Source: Staphylococcus coagulans (lineage in GTDB: Bacteria > Bacillota > Bacilli > Staphylococcales > Staphylococcaceae). Taken from it: 64,000 bases of DNA. The notes beneath the pieces were generated by a model. That model did not search any database, was not told the origin of the DNA, and saw only the letters and a program-made list of their open reading frames with translations. The first letter of the stretch is position 1, and the number at the start of each line of letters is the position of its first letter. Positions 30,145 through 43,279 of the stretch are shown piece by piece. Both the position numbers and the translations under genes were made by a program. The DNA is taken from the NCBI RefSeq assembly GCF_002901995.1, contig NZ_PPQN01000059.1, positions 1 to 64,000 on the forward strand. Reading direction: 5' to 3'.

Positions 30145-30290
30145 AAAAAAGACCACTAAGAAAAGCAGCCTTGATAACATACCACGGTGAATGATGTTAT
30201 ACCGCTACTTCCCTACGTTGGTATCAACCAAATCAGGTTCGAAGGGTCTGAATTGCCATTCATCTCAGCCTTAAGGCGCCCCTAGTAGTC
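30145..30290 (-). promoter_or_regulatory. TPP riboswitch leader of tenA-thiDME
   Basis: The conserved THI-box is visible on the minus strand: CTGAGATGA, ACCCTTCGAACCTGATTTGG and the P4/P5 region TACCAACGTAGGGAAGTAG. The aptamer covers about 30203-30290. Downstream, the hairpin ATAACAT / ATGTTAT (30174-30200) and CTTAGTGGTC followed by six T (30145-30160) form the expression platform. The first ten bases of the leader can pair fully (two wobbles) with CTTAGTGGTC. Confidence 0.95.
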
Positions 30291-30448
30291 TTATTTATTT
30301 ATACTTAATGTATCAAAAAGACTGTTTAATTTCAATTAGAGTCGACTTTTATTCTGAATATTCTATTTTAATAGTTTGATTAACCAATTATCAGCATGAA
30401 CCTGTTGTTCTACTATTTGATACCGTTACTTATGTATTCTTCGCAGTT

Positions 30449-30499
30449 GATGTCTGGGTTGCGCTTTTCGCTTTTTAGCTCGGCGCAACCCTAGTCATC
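30449..30499. repeat. GC-rich hairpin with GGGTTGCGC / GCGCAACCC arms
   Basis: GATGTCTGGGTTGCGC pairs with GCGCAACCCTAGTCATC with only small bulges, loop 18 bases. The stem is unusually GC-rich for this genome. It lies 200 bases downstream of the SSB gene on the minus strand. Confidence 0.7.
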
Positions 30500-30504
30500 T
30501 TTGC

Positions 30505-30548
30505 CGGGGTGGGACGACGAAATCTATAGATTTCTGTCCCACTCCCAT
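30505..30548. repeat. GAAATC-type staphylococcal palindrome
   Basis: GGGTGGGAC ... AAATCTATAGATTT ... GTCCCACTCCC is a nearly perfect palindrome. It belongs to the type of dispersed intergenic palindrome (GGGACAGAAATC half-site) common in staphylococci. Related copies occur at 46701-46765 and 58430-58478 in this window, both at gene ends. Confidence 0.7.
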
Positions 30549-30698
30549 TCAAAAATAATATTTGGGAATGTCTTTGAAGGTAAATGAATAAGATCAGTTA
30601 AATGATTGTGTGAGGTAAATTCGATTATATTTTGTAAGGGGAAATATAATTTGAGAAGGTTGATTTTGAAAGCATAGTGGGTGATAAATCATAGATAT

Positions 30699-31064
30699 TT
30701 AAATTTGTGTTGGGCTTGTTAGGTTTTCACATGTTGATCTCATTTGAGTGGGAATTAAGGGATAAAATTGTGTAACGAGGAGTTCCGTAGCATAACGTTT
30801 TTCATCATTATGAAAAAACCGTCTTGTTTGAATTTGTCCGCTGATTGCTACGATGATGTCTTCTTTAAAAACTTCTTTAATTTGAATTGCCACTTCTCCA
30901 TAAGCTTTGCAGTTTAAAAAGTCATACATAGGTCGTTGGTTGCGACTTAAATAATTACGTGTAACTTTGACTGAAAAAGTTATAAAGTGACTGTCTTCTT
31001 TTTCATAATGCTGGGGCGGACGATTTATACAACCGATTGCTTGAAATTGGTTAATTGAGCTCAC
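30699..31064 (-). CDS. single-stranded DNA-binding protein (small paralogue)
   Basis: About 119-121 residues with an OB fold of the SSB family: AIGCINRPPQHYEKEDSHFITFSV, then DFLNCKAYGEVAIQIKE, and ISGQIQTRRFF. It lacks the usual acidic C-terminal tip (it ends NLTSPTQI), so the protein-interaction tail of the main SSB is missing. It aligns with the small SSB located next to ywpF in S. aureus. The start is unclear: a GTG at 31064 overlaps the Shine-Dalgarno AGGAGG, while ATT at 31055 has ideal spacing. Confidence 0.8.
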   Translation of the reverse strand: MSSINQFQAIGCINRPPQHYEKEDSHFITFSVKVTRNYLSRNQRPMYDFLNCKAYGEVAIQIKEVFKEDIIVAISGQIQTRRFFHNDEKRYATELLVTQFYPLIPTQMRSTCENLTSPTQI

Positions 31065-31244
31065 CTCCTATATCCGTAATATAGTCGGTTTATTACAATA
31101 AAACAATGTTCAATAAATTAAAAACAACCGTGCAATCCCATTTAAAAGTTCAAGCAGGTAAAGAATTTTTTTACTTTTTGAGTTATAATAAGCGATGAAT
31201 CCATTTTTTCGAAAAGTTCTTTAATCTTTTAAGGGGTTGGTTGA

Positions 31245-31679
31245 ATGAAAACATTTAAGGCTGTCCGCTTCCAAATCGTTTCTGAAAACAGTACTGTGAC
31301 AGAATATGAACTGATAGATGGCGTTATTATTAATAAAGAAAATAGTGGAACTGGTTGGTTATTGGAAATTGTCATTTCCGATGTGCATCAGGAACAAATG
31401 GAACAATATATGGCAGAAGAAAAGTTATTAGACATTCGTGTCGTCATTACACGCCCTTCCAATGATCCTGCGTTATTTGATGCAACTATCAAACATATTA
31501 CACCTTTAAAAGAGTATATCTCTGTCGTATTTGAATGTCACATCTATACATTGCGACAAGTTTACGCGGAAAGTTTACTTGAGCAATTAGTGAATGAAGG
31601 TCTTGAAGGTGATGAATTAATCACAACATTTAACCGTATGATGCAATCAAAACCACGTTTAAAAGACGAACGGCAATAG
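31245..31679 (+). CDS. YwpF-like protein
   Basis: A 144-residue protein of the YwpF family (unknown function). It is conserved beside fabZ and the small ssb in staphylococci. It starts MKTFKAVRFQIVSENSTVTEYEL and has no membrane segment. The region upstream (31065-31244) is the divergent promoter region with the SSB gene. A strong terminator follows at 31801. Confidence 0.8.
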   Translation: MKTFKAVRFQIVSENSTVTEYELIDGVIINKENSGTGWLLEIVISDVHQEQMEQYMAEEKLLDIRVVITRPSNDPALFDATIKHITPLKEYISVVFECHIYTLRQVYAESLLEQLVNEGLEGDELITTFNRMMQSKPRLKDERQ

Positions 31680-31800
31680 TGCAAGATTTATCATTTTCGA
31701 CAACGACTTTTCGTAAAAATTAAACGTAGCAGAAATAATAAAATGAATAAAACATCTCAAATTTATTTGAACAAGAAGAATATCGTCGTTTCTTCAAATA

Positions 31801-31862
31801 AAAGTAGATGTCTAGGTTACACTTGATTCAAGCTGTTCATCACCCAGACATCTACTTTTTTA
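31801..31862. terminator. convergent terminator between ywpF and fabZ
   Basis: AAAGTAGATGTCT / AGACATCTACTTT stem, extended inward by GGT / ACC, followed by T6 on the plus strand and A/T-rich sequence on the other side. It serves both converging genes. Confidence 0.9.
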
Positions 31863-31900
31863 TATTGGACATTCCTCATGTCATTATATTTAATTTTTAA

Positions 31901-32344
31901 TTAAGCATTAGGATCTTGCAATGCGAATGTCAATTCACAACTACATGCAATTTGGCCATCAACTGTTGCTTTAGCAGTTCCTTTTCCTATCGGTCCTTTA
32001 ATTTTTGTGATTTCTACTTCTAATCGTAGCGTATCTCCAGGGACCACTTGCTTTTTAAAACGACATTTATCTATACCAGCAAATAGGGCTAACTTCCCTT
32101 TATTCTCCTCACTATTAAGCATAGCGACAGCACCTGTTTGTGCTAAAGCTTCTGTAATCAAGACACCTGGCATAACTGCATATTCTGGAAAATGACCTTG
32201 GAAAAATGGTTCATTACCTGAAACTTGTTTAATTCCCACACAACGTTGACCCGGCTCATATTCAACAACTTTATCTATCAACAAAAAGGGTTGACGGTGC
32301 GGTATAATATTTTTTATTTCATTATAATCAAAGATGGTTTCCAT
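31901..32344 (-). CDS. fabZ: 3-hydroxyacyl-ACP dehydratase
   Basis: A 147-residue hot-dog-fold dehydratase of fatty acid elongation. The active-site His and Glu are visible in [25 protein letters not shown], with the N-terminal [14 protein letters not shown]. The start overlaps the stop of the preceding small gene by 1 base. It closes the ywzB-murA-epuA-fabZ cluster. Confidence 0.98.
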   Translation of the reverse strand: METIFDYNEIKNIIPHRQPFLLIDKVVEYEPGQRCVGIKQVSGNEPFFQGHFPEYAVMPGVLITEALAQTGAVAMLNSEENKGKLALFAGIDKCRFKKQVVPGDTLRLEVEITKIKGPIGKGTAKATVDGQIACSCELTFALQDPNA

Positions 32345-32541
32345 TAATCTTCTCCTCCAATTGTTTCAAATATATGATGCCAAAAACTCAAATCAAACAT
32401 TTTAATGACGTTGTCATGGTTAATGATAAAGCCTGTCATGATTCCCACAAAAAATAAAATCACAGCAACAATTACAAAAAGAATCAATTTAGCACTGAGT
32501 GAATGCGTCAGGACTTGTAACCAGTTATTTCGCTTAGTCAT
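32344..32541 (-). CDS. small membrane protein, RpoB/EpuA-like family
   Basis: About 65 residues with a basic N-terminus and one membrane helix ([21 protein letters not shown]). It resembles the EpuA-like family often mis-annotated as RNA polymerase beta subunit, found between murA and fabZ. I use the ATG at 32541, which overlaps the murA stop; the longer frame runs inside murA. Function unknown. Confidence 0.8.
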   Translation of the reverse strand: MTKRNNWLQVLTHSLSAKLILFVIVAVILFFVGIMTGFIINHDNVIKMFDLSFWHHIFETIGGED

Positions 32542-33799
32542 TAACTCTTTCAATTTGAGCACCTAATGATTTAAGCTTTCCATGAAAATTCACATAACCA
32601 CGATCAAGGTGTTTCAGCTCAGTTACTGTTGTTTCTCCATCTGCCACAAGGCCAGCTAAAATTAAAGCTGCTGCTGCACGTAAATCGGTTGCTTTGACTT
32701 GCGCACCTTGCAACTCACTTTTGCCTTCTATTTTTGCACTACGGCCTTCAACTGATATTTTAGCATTCATACGCTTGAATTCACCCACATGCATAAAACG
32801 GTTTTCAAACACCGTTTCAGTGATGACTTTATGGCCTTCAGCTGTTAAAAGCAGTGCCATCATTTGTGATTGCATATCTGTCGGGAAACCTGGGTGAGGG
32901 AGTGTTTTAACATCAACTGGCTGTAATTGTTCTGGTGCAGTTACACGAATACCATCCTCTTGATATTCGAGGTTTACACCCATTTCTTCCAATTTATAGA
33001 CTAAACTTGTCATGTGCTCTTTAATTGCACCTTTAACCAATACATCGCCTCTCGTAATAGCAGCAGCAATCATCAGTGTTCCCGCTTCAATACGATCAGG
33101 GATAATTGAATGTTGGACCCCTTTTAATGATTCAACACCGTTAATAATAATAGTATCTGTGCCTGCACCTTTAACATCCCCGCCCATTTCATTAATGTAA
33201 TTTGCGAGGTCGACAATTTCAGGTTCTCTTGCAACATTTTCAATGACTGTACGTCCTTTTGCCAAGGTTGCTGCCATAATCACATTTTGTGTTGCGCCTA
33301 CACTTGGAAAATCAAAATGGATCTCATTTCCAACTAAACCTTGAGGCGCTTCAGCATAAATATAACCTGCTTCTTGATATATTTTGGCACCTAATGCTTC
33401 AAGTCCTTTTAAGTGTTGCTCTATCGGACGCGAACCGATTGCACACCCTCCAGGTAATGCTACTTTTGCACGTCCTAATCTTGCTAATAAAGGTCCCATA
33501 ACAAGGATGCTAGCTCTCATTTTACTCACATATTCATAAGGGGCTTCTTCATTTAAATCTTTAGAAGCATCAACTGTTACTGATTGCTTTTTTTCGTGAT
33601 ATTTCACTTTAGCATTTAAAACACTAAGTACGTTGTTAATTGTTTCGACATCACTTAAAGCAGGTACGTTAAGTAATTCACTTTTCCCTTTGCTTGCTAA
33701 TAATGAAGCTGTAATAATCGGTAGGACTGCATTTTTAGCCCCCTCTACCGTTACTTCACCTTTAAGCGTTTGACCGCCTTTAACAATAATTCTATCCAT
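32534..33799 (-). CDS. murA: UDP-GlcNAc 1-carboxyvinyltransferase MurA
   Basis: A 421-residue enolpyruvyl transferase making UDP-GlcNAc-enolpyruvate, the first committed step of peptidoglycan. It has [19 protein letters not shown] and the fosfomycin-target Cys in [24 protein letters not shown]. It is followed by [19 protein letters not shown]. The ATG at 33799 has GGAGG 9 bases upstream. A second paralogue, murZ, is at 53487. Sequence matches S. aureus MurA more than MurZ. Confidence 0.97.
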   Translation of the reverse strand: MDRIIVKGGQTLKGEVTVEGAKNAVLPIITASLLASKGKSELLNVPALSDVETINNVLSVLNAKVKYHEKKQSVTVDASKDLNEEAPYEYVSKMRASILVMGPLLARLGRAKVALPGGCAIGSRPIEQHLKGLEALGAKIYQEAGYIYAEAPQGLVGNEIHFDFPSVGATQNVIMAATLAKGRTVIENVAREPEIVDLANYINEMGGDVKGAGTDTIIINGVESLKGVQHSIIPDRIEAGTLMIAAAITRGDVLVKGAIKEHMTSLVYKLEEMGVNLEYQEDGIRVTAPEQLQPVDVKTLPHPGFPTDMQSQMMALLLTAEGHKVITETVFENRFMHVGEFKRMNAKISVEGRSAKIEGKSELQGAQVKATDLRAAAALILAGLVADGETTVTELKHLDRGYVNFHGKLKSLGAQIERVND

Positions 33800-33925
33800 C
33801 TTCATTAATCCTCCACTAGTTTACAACTCTGTTCTATTTTTTTAATTGGTCACTACTTGAGCAAATACACCTGTTATTAGCTATTTAACTTATTTATTTT
33901 ATTTTAAACATCATGATTTGAATTT

Positions 33926-34156
33926 TTAAAATAAATATCTGATTTGCGTAGAAAAATGTAGTAAATCAATAATAAAATTACTTACGCTTGTGCCTAATAA
34001 AATTGCTGCAAAAATCATAATGACTTGAACTTGCATAGGATATCCTTTTTTAAAAAACTGATCTAGCCTAATTGCATTTAAGCCCCAATAAGCAATACAA
34101 ATACACAGCACGTGCGTTAAAATATGTGCGATAGCAAATTGACCCATATAATCCAT
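33926..34156 (-). CDS. DUF1146 (YwzB-like) membrane protein
   Basis: About 76 residues with two membrane helices (FAIAHILTHVLCICIAYWGL and VIMIFAAILLGTSVSNFII). It matches the DUF1146/YwzB family, conserved between atpC and murA in Bacillus and Staphylococcus. I propose the ATG at 34156, preceded by AAGGAG at 12 bases. The longer frame to 34219 gives 97 residues and has no clear ribosome-binding site. Function unknown. Confidence 0.8.
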   Translation of the reverse strand: MDYMGQFAIAHILTHVLCICIAYWGLNAIRLDQFFKKGYPMQVQVIMIFAAILLGTSVSNFIIDLLHFSTQIRYLF

Positions 34157-34340
34157 ATTGTTACTTTGCTCCTTCACAATTTCATTCTCTTCATTAATTC
34201 TACATGATTTATAGTACAATTCATACTATTAGCGCCTTATACAAACACACTTTTTCTATAATAGCTTTGAAATGAAATATAATGGACAATAATAGTTTTA
34301 GAGACTTATGATTGCTAGATTGCAGCATTGATACCATTAT

Positions 34341-34380
34341 AAAAAGCTCGATGTGTGGATAGATACACATCGAGCTTTTT
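34341..34380. terminator. terminator of the ATP synthase operon
   Basis: A 16-base perfect stem AAAAAGCTCGATGTGT / ACACATCGAGCTTTTT with an 8-base loop. It has an A5 run on one side and T5 on the other, so it can work in both directions. It lies 22 bases after the atpC stop. Confidence 0.95.
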
Positions 34381-34402
34381 ATTGTTAGCTCGTAAAAGCC
34401 AA

Positions 34403-34807
34403 CTACTTGTATTTAGCAACTTCGATACGGTTATCAGCACGTTGCAATGCACGTTCTGCACGTTTTAAATCCGTATCTGATTGATCTCCTTCAAGATAAA
34501 AAGTTGCACGTTGCTTTGCTGATTTTGCACGCTCTAAGTCAATATCTTCTGCTGATTCAGCAGCTTGTGCTAAAATATTTACTTTTTCATGTCTAATCTC
34601 AGCAAACCCTTCTGTTACAGCGATATAATCTGCTTTACCATCTTTAGTCACTTTGATATGACCGATTCTTAATGGTGTAACCGTCGGAATGTGACCGTAC
34701 ATCACACCCATCTCGCCTGCTGTTGTTTGTAAGACAACGATTTCTACGTTCTCTTCTTTATAAACAGAACCATTAGGAGTGACGATATCTAAGGTTAATG
34801 TATTCAT
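34403..34807 (-). CDS. atpC: ATP synthase epsilon subunit
   Basis: A 134-residue subunit of the F1 central stalk. The N-terminal beta sandwich is typical (LDIVTPNGSVYKEENVEIVVLQT, GEMGVMYGHIPTVTPL). It is followed by a C-terminal two-helix domain (DLERAKSAKQRA, LKRAERALQRADNRIEV). It is the last gene of atpIBEFHAGDC, which gives the order of the F1Fo complex. Confidence 0.98.
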   Translation of the reverse strand: MNTLTLDIVTPNGSVYKEENVEIVVLQTTAGEMGVMYGHIPTVTPLRIGHIKVTKDGKADYIAVTEGFAEIRHEKVNILAQAAESAEDIDLERAKSAKQRATFYLEGDQSDTDLKRAERALQRADNRIEVAKYK

Positions 34808-34829
34808 TATCCAAGCCTCCTAATTTGTA

Positions 34830-36254
<1,425 letters not shown>

Positions 36255-36265
36255 TTATAATCAAA

Positions 36266-37132
36266 TTATTCTAACGCTGCTGAACCACCAACAATTTCAG
36301 TGATTTGTTGTGTAATGGCTGCTTGTCGCGCACGGTTAAATTGTAATGATAAATCATCAATCATTTCTGCTGCATTATCAGAGGCATTCTTCATCGCATT
36401 CATACGAGATGCATGTTCACTCGCCTTAGCATCAAGAATCGTGCCATATATTAAGCTCTCAATATATTGAGGTAATAAGACTTTTAATATCGCTTCTTTA
36501 TCTGGCTCAAATTCATATGATGATAACGCGCCATGCCCTAAGCTCGAATCCTCAGGAGATAATGGTAATAATTTTTTACTTCTTGGTTTATTTTCAATTA
36601 CACTCATGTAATGGCTATAGTAGACATGTAATTCATCAATACGTTCTTCTGCGTATAAGTCAACAGCGCGTTTAGCTATAGCTTGAATGGCTTTAAATGA
36701 AGGCTGATCTGGAATATCAGTTAATGTATTTTCAATCTCGTATCCTCTATTTTTTAAAAATGAAGCACCGATTTGTCCTAGCACAATAATACTGTATTCG
36801 TCAGAACTTTGATGTCGTTTTTCAATATCACGAATCATATGTTTTAAAACGTTGGCACTGTATGCACCTGCAAGGCCTCGGTCACTTGTAATAACCATAT
36901 AACCAACACGTTTCACTTCACGTTCAACAAGCATAGGATGGGTGTTATTCGTATTCGCACCCGCAATCGCTGTAATCGCATCTTCCATTTTTTCCATATA
37001 AGGTCGAAATGTTTTTGCATTTTTTTCAGCTTTACGCAATTTCGAACTAGAAACCATGTTCATCGCGTTTGTAATTTGCTTCGTCTTTTTCGTTGATTTT
37101 ATACGAGAATCAATTTCTTTTAATGAAGCCAC
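36266..37132 (-). CDS. atpG: ATP synthase gamma subunit
   Basis: The 288-residue central shaft of F1. N-terminal [20 protein letters not shown] and C-terminal [19 protein letters not shown]... [19 protein letters not shown] coiled-coil helices are typical, with [14 protein letters not shown] in the middle. Confidence 0.98.
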   Translation of the reverse strand: MASLKEIDSRIKSTKKTKQITNAMNMVSSSKLRKAEKNAKTFRPYMEKMEDAITAIAGANTNNTHPMLVEREVKRVGYMVITSDRGLAGAYSANVLKHMIRDIEKRHQSSDEYSIIVLGQIGASFLKNRGYEIENTLTDIPDQPSFKAIQAIAKRAVDLYAEERIDELHVYYSHYMSVIENKPRSKKLLPLSPEDSSLGHGALSSYEFEPDKEAILKVLLPQYIESLIYGTILDAKASEHASRMNAMKNASDNAAEMIDDLSLQFNRARQAAITQQITEIVGGSAALE

Positions 37133-37164
37133 TATCTCACCACCTTATCTATTTTAATGATCGA

Positions 37165-38676
<1,512 letters not shown>

Positions 38677-38702
38677 CTATGTCACTCCTCCATTTAATCT
38701 AA

Positions 38703-39242
38703 TTAATGTGCTCTGTTAAACTTTTTAATAAGTTGATTTAAATCATTTTGTACACTGCCATCGTAGACCTTAGTCCCAATTTTAACGCGCACGCCACCAA
38801 TGAGGGATTCATTGATATCAGCATGAATGATTAAATCTTTAAGTCCTGTACGATTTAACAATGCATTTTTAACTTGCATCAATTCATCATCTGTTAAAGA
38901 TGTTGCTGATTCCACATATGCATCTGCTAAACCATGGAAGTTATAATACTGCGCTTCAAATGCTTTAAATATTGCAATAAGCAAATGTAAGTTTCGGTGT
39001 GATCCAATGATTTTTAATGTATTCAATAAGTATGGATGTACACCTTTAAACACGTTCTCTACGATATGATATCGATCTGCAATTGTAATTTTAGGCTCGT
39101 AATCGATACCTTTTAAATAATCAATTTGACTTTGGATCGCCGTATTAATTTCCGTAAATTCATCGTAAACTTCTGTTAACACATTTTGATCGATCGCAAC
39201 ATCAAAAAGTGCTTGGGCATATTTTTGAGCAACGTCAGCCAT
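38703..39242 (-). CDS. atpH: ATP synthase delta subunit
   Basis: The 179-residue peripheral stalk subunit joining F1 to b. N-terminal [16 protein letters not shown] and C-terminal LIGGVRVKIGTKVYDGSVQNDL are the standard family ends. Its start touches the atpF stop. Confidence 0.98.
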   Translation of the reverse strand: MADVAQKYAQALFDVAIDQNVLTEVYDEFTEINTAIQSQIDYLKGIDYEPKITIADRYHIVENVFKGVHPYLLNTLKIIGSHRNLHLLIAIFKAFEAQYYNFHGLADAYVESATSLTDDELMQVKNALLNRTGLKDLIIHADINESLIGGVRVKIGTKVYDGSVQNDLNQLIKKFNRAH

Positions 39243-39757
39243 TACTTATCCCCTACCTCTTTAACATACTTCTCTATTAAAGCTTTTTGATCTTGTTCAG
39301 AGATTTCTTTACGCAATACTTTCGATGCAATCAGTACTGAAAGTTCAGAAACTTGATTGTTAATTTCTGCCAATGCACGTTCTTTTTCACTCTTAATTTC
39401 ACTTTGGGCTGTTTCAATCATACCGTTAGCACGTTGGTTAGCCTCGTGAATAATCTCTTCTTGCTGACGTTGAGCTTGAACTTTAGCATCTTCAAGAATT
39501 TTATGCACTTCGTCTTGTGTTTCTTTTAATTTTTGTCTATTTTCTTCTTCTAAACGTTGAGCATTCATTTTTGCACGTTCTGCATCATCAATATCTTGAT
39601 TAATCGAACGCTCACGATCGTCCATGACTTTTTTAAGTGGTCCCCAAGCAAACTTTTTCAATAGCGCAAGCAAGATAATAAACGTTACCACTGTAACGAT
39701 AATATCACCAATATTTACGCCAGTTGCAGCTGCAAAGGTAAATAAATTAGCAGTCAC
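39242..39757 (-). CDS. atpF: ATP synthase b subunit
   Basis: About 171 residues with one N-terminal membrane helix ([20 protein letters not shown]) and a long coiled coil rich in Glu, Gln and Lys. It forms the peripheral stalk. I use the GTG at 39757 (VTANLFTF), which follows AAAGGAG by 11 bases and matches the family N-terminus. The extra residues of the longer frame are from the leader. Confidence 0.95.
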   Translation of the reverse strand: MTANLFTFAAATGVNIGDIIVTVVTFIILLALLKKFAWGPLKKVMDDRERSINQDIDDAERAKMNAQRLEEENRQKLKETQDEVHKILEDAKVQAQRQQEEIIHEANQRANGMIETAQSEIKSEKERALAEINNQVSELSVLIASKVLRKEISEQDQKALIEKYVKEVGDK

Positions 39758-39787
39758 TATGATGTACACTCCTTTCAACCATTTCAT

Positions 39788-39916
39788 CTATTAAACAATA
39801 AAAACGAACGGCGAAAGTCTAATCAATACTAGACCTCGCCTATGACACATGTTACGCATGTATTGTAGGGCAACACACATGTTTTGAAAATGTCGTGCGT
39901 CTAATTTGCGCTGTTA
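39788..39916 (-). other. atpE-atpF spacer with hairpin
   Basis: A 129-base gap, the longest inside the atp operon. On the minus strand GGCGAGG TCTA ... TAGA CTTTCGCC forms an imperfect hairpin (about 39809-39836). It is placed right after the c-subunit gene, so it may stabilise the 5' atpIBE mRNA or reduce readthrough, which would help supply the multi-copy c ring. This is inference. Confidence 0.5.
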
Positions 39917-40171
<255 letters not shown>

Positions 40172-40182
40172 TTAATTTTATT

Positions 40183-40923
<741 letters not shown>

Positions 40924-40928
40924 TCAAA

Positions 40929-41294
40929 TTATAATTCGTCTTTTTCGCTCTTAATAAAAGGACGAAAAACCATTAACACATATGAAACCATCAACCCTAT
41001 CAAGACGCCAAGAATATGTATTTGTGCTTGAAAGAATACCCATCCAGTACATGCTAAAATTGCGATTAAAAATCGCCAACCACTTCCAGTTGAAATGTGA
41101 CCAACATTGGTTTTCTTTGATCGCTCTAAATAGTATTCAAAAATACATGTATTCGCAAAGGATGCAATTATTCCTACGATGAGCCCAAGTACAATTGGTG
41201 GTTGGATCTTGAAAACATATAGGATTAGAAGCCCTACTAAAATCGTAGAGTAATATGTTAAAAACGGCTGAAACATTTTAGAAAAACGATTCAT
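40929..41294 (-). CDS. atpI: ATP synthase accessory protein AtpI
   Basis: About 121 residues with four membrane helices, first gene of the atp operon. The family helps assemble the c ring. The ATG at 41294 (MNRFSKMF) has TGAGG 6 bases before it, so I prefer it over the upstream in-frame ATG. Confidence 0.9.
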   Translation of the reverse strand: MNRFSKMFQPFLTYYSTILVGLLILYVFKIQPPIVLGLIVGIIASFANTCIFEYYLERSKKTNVGHISTGSGWRFLIAILACTGWVFFQAQIHILGVLIGLMVSYVLMVFRPFIKSEKDEL

Positions 41295-41355
41295 ATTGAG
41301 CCTCATTTCTGCCTAAAGACACAATTTTGAAAACCGTTCCACACATACAACTTTC

Positions 41356-41384
41356 ATGATAATATAGGGGGAAAAGCGTGTCAA
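41356..41384 (-). promoter_or_regulatory. SigA promoter of the atp operon
   Basis: Minus-strand TTGACA (41379-41384) and TATCAT (41356-41361) are exactly 17 bases apart, about 60 bases upstream of atpI. The -35 is a perfect match. No operator is visible. Confidence 0.8.
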
Positions 41385-41457
41385 TTGCACAGTGAAAAGG
41401 CTTCGATTTTGTACTCTAAATTGTCACAATTTTGACACATTTGACCCCCATATTTGA

Positions 41458-42594
41458 TTACTTCACTTTAAAGCCTTCTGGTTTTTCTTCGATCAAGCCA
41501 TACATATATTTAATGTTCTCACAAATACGTTTTGAGGCTTGACCGTCACCATATGGATTTTGAGCGATACTCATTGCTTGATAAAGTGATTCATCTGTTA
41601 ATAATGCTCTTGTTGCTTCATACACATCATTTTCTTCGGTACCTACAAGTTTAAGTGTCCCCGCTTCAACCCCTTCAGGTCGTTCAGTCGTATCTCTTAA
41701 AACGAGTACAGGTTTTCCTAATGACGGTGCTTCCTCTTGAACACCACCGGAATCCGTTAAAATAAAATGTGCTTGATGCGCGAAATTATGAAAATCTACC
41801 ACTTCAAGCGGCTCAATTAATTCAATACGCTCGTGATCATTTAAATGTCGATAAGCGATTTCACGAACTTTTGGGTTTTTATGCATTGGATAGACGATAA
41901 CTGCATCTTCTACTTCTTCCACGATTCGTCTAACTGCCTTAAAGATATTTTCCATAGGTGTCCCTATGTTTTCTCGACGATGTGCTGTTAGCAGTATGAT
42001 GCGTTTACCTTGGTGCCGTTGAATGATTTCAGAATGATATTGTTCGTCAACTGTTGTATGCATAGCATCAATTGCCGTATTCCCAGTAACAACAACTTTA
42101 TTGGGATCTTTCTTTTCATTCAAAAGATTTTGCGCTGCTTGTTCAGTAGGTGCAAAATGAATATCTGCCATGACGCCTGTCATTTGACGATTCATCTCTT
42201 CAGGAAATGGAGAGTACTTATTCCAAGTTCGTAATCCCGCTTCAACATGGCCAATACTGATTTCGTTATAAAAAGCAGCGAGACTGCCCGCAAACGTTGT
42301 CGTCGTATCACCATGAACCAAAATCATATCCGGTTTGGCTTGCTTAATGACACTTTCTAAACCTGTAAGTACACGTGACGTCACTTCTGATAATGTTTGC
42401 CCTTGCTTCATGACATTTAAATCGTAATCTGGTTCGATGCCGAAAGTATCCAACACAGAATCTAGCATTTCACGATGTTGGGCTGTGACAACGACTATCG
42501 GTTCGAGTTGTTCATCTTTTTTAAGCTGCAAAACAAGAGGTGCCATTTTGATGGCTTCTGGCCTAGTACCAAAAATCGTCATAATCCTTTTCAT
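41458..42594 (-). CDS. mnaA: UDP-GlcNAc 2-epimerase
   Basis: A 378-residue GT-B-fold epimerase making UDP-ManNAc, used for the teichoic acid linkage unit. It has IFGTRPEAIKMAPLV, VHGDTTTTFAGSLAAFY, VEAGLRTWNKYSPFPEE, LLTAHRRENIG and LTDSGGVQEEAPSLGKPVLVLR. AAGGAG precedes the ATG. It is the last gene of the glyA-upp-mnaA group. Confidence 0.97.
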   Translation of the reverse strand: MKRIMTIFGTRPEAIKMAPLVLQLKKDEQLEPIVVVTAQHREMLDSVLDTFGIEPDYDLNVMKQGQTLSEVTSRVLTGLESVIKQAKPDMILVHGDTTTTFAGSLAAFYNEISIGHVEAGLRTWNKYSPFPEEMNRQMTGVMADIHFAPTEQAAQNLLNEKKDPNKVVVTGNTAIDAMHTTVDEQYHSEIIQRHQGKRIILLTAHRRENIGTPMENIFKAVRRIVEEVEDAVIVYPMHKNPKVREIAYRHLNDHERIELIEPLEVVDFHNFAHQAHFILTDSGGVQEEAPSLGKPVLVLRDTTERPEGVEAGTLKLVGTEENDVYEATRALLTDESLYQAMSIAQNPYGDGQASKRICENIKYMYGLIEEKPEGFKVK

Positions 42595-42616
42595 TACAAA
42601 AGCTCCTTATTATGAA

Positions 42617-43246
42617 TTATTTTGTACCGAATAGGCGGTCTCCTGCATCACCGAGACCTGGAATGATATATGCATTTTCATCTAATTTTTCATCGAGTGC
42701 GGCAATAAAGATATCCACATCTTCATGTGCTGCTTGGAGTTTTTCAACGCCTTCAGGGGCAGCAATAAGACACATGAAACGAATGTGCTTTGCACCACGC
42801 TTTTTCAATGAATTAATTGCTTCGATTGCTGAAGCACCTGTTGCAAGCATTGGGTCAACAACGATAATTTCTCGCTCTTCAATATCCTGTGGCAATTTCA
42901 CAAAGTATTCGACAGCTTTGAGTGTTTCAGGATCTCTATAAAGTCCCACGTGCCCAATACGAGCAGCTGGCACTAAATTTAAAATACCAGTCGTCATACC
43001 TAATCCTGCGCGCAAAATTGGAACAAATGCAAGTTTTTTTCCTGATAAACGCTTAGCAACTGCAGTAGTTACAGGCGTTTCGATTTCAACTTCTTGAAGT
43101 TCCAAATCTCGTGTTACCTCATATGCCATCAGCATACCAACTTCATCAACTAATTCTCGAAATGCTTTGGTACCTGTATTCACATCGCGGATATAGCTCA
43201 GTTTATGTTGAATTAAAGGGTGATCAAAAACATGTACTTTACCCAT
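42617..43246 (-). CDS. upp: uracil phosphoribosyltransferase
   Basis: The 209-residue salvage enzyme converting uracil plus PRPP to UMP. The PRPP-binding motif is [15 protein letters not shown] and the uracil-binding tail is [15 protein letters not shown]. It starts 33 bases after glyA. Confidence 0.98.
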   Translation of the reverse strand: MGKVHVFDHPLIQHKLSYIRDVNTGTKAFRELVDEVGMLMAYEVTRDLELQEVEIETPVTTAVAKRLSGKKLAFVPILRAGLGMTTGILNLVPAARIGHVGLYRDPETLKAVEYFVKLPQDIEEREIIVVDPMLATGASAIEAINSLKKRGAKHIRFMCLIAAPEGVEKLQAAHEDVDIFIAALDEKLDENAYIIPGLGDAGDRLFGTK

Positions 43247-43279
43247 TTTATTGCCTCCGTTTGTTATAAATTAATCTGT

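Larger units (their letters stand above)
30291..30698. other. gene-free region with two large hairpins
   Basis: No gene is visible in this 408-base stretch between the thiamine leader and the SSB gene. It contains two strong palindromes (30449-30499 and 30505-30548) and an AT-rich remainder. A promoter for the thiamine operon must lie near 30300-30360 but no clear -35/-10 pair stands out. Confidence 0.5.

Noticed and set aside
30363-30425. 20 codons on the minus strand ending WLIKLLK, looking like the tail of a lost gene
   Set aside because: Too short, upstream stop, no start or Shine-Dalgarno; could be chance.
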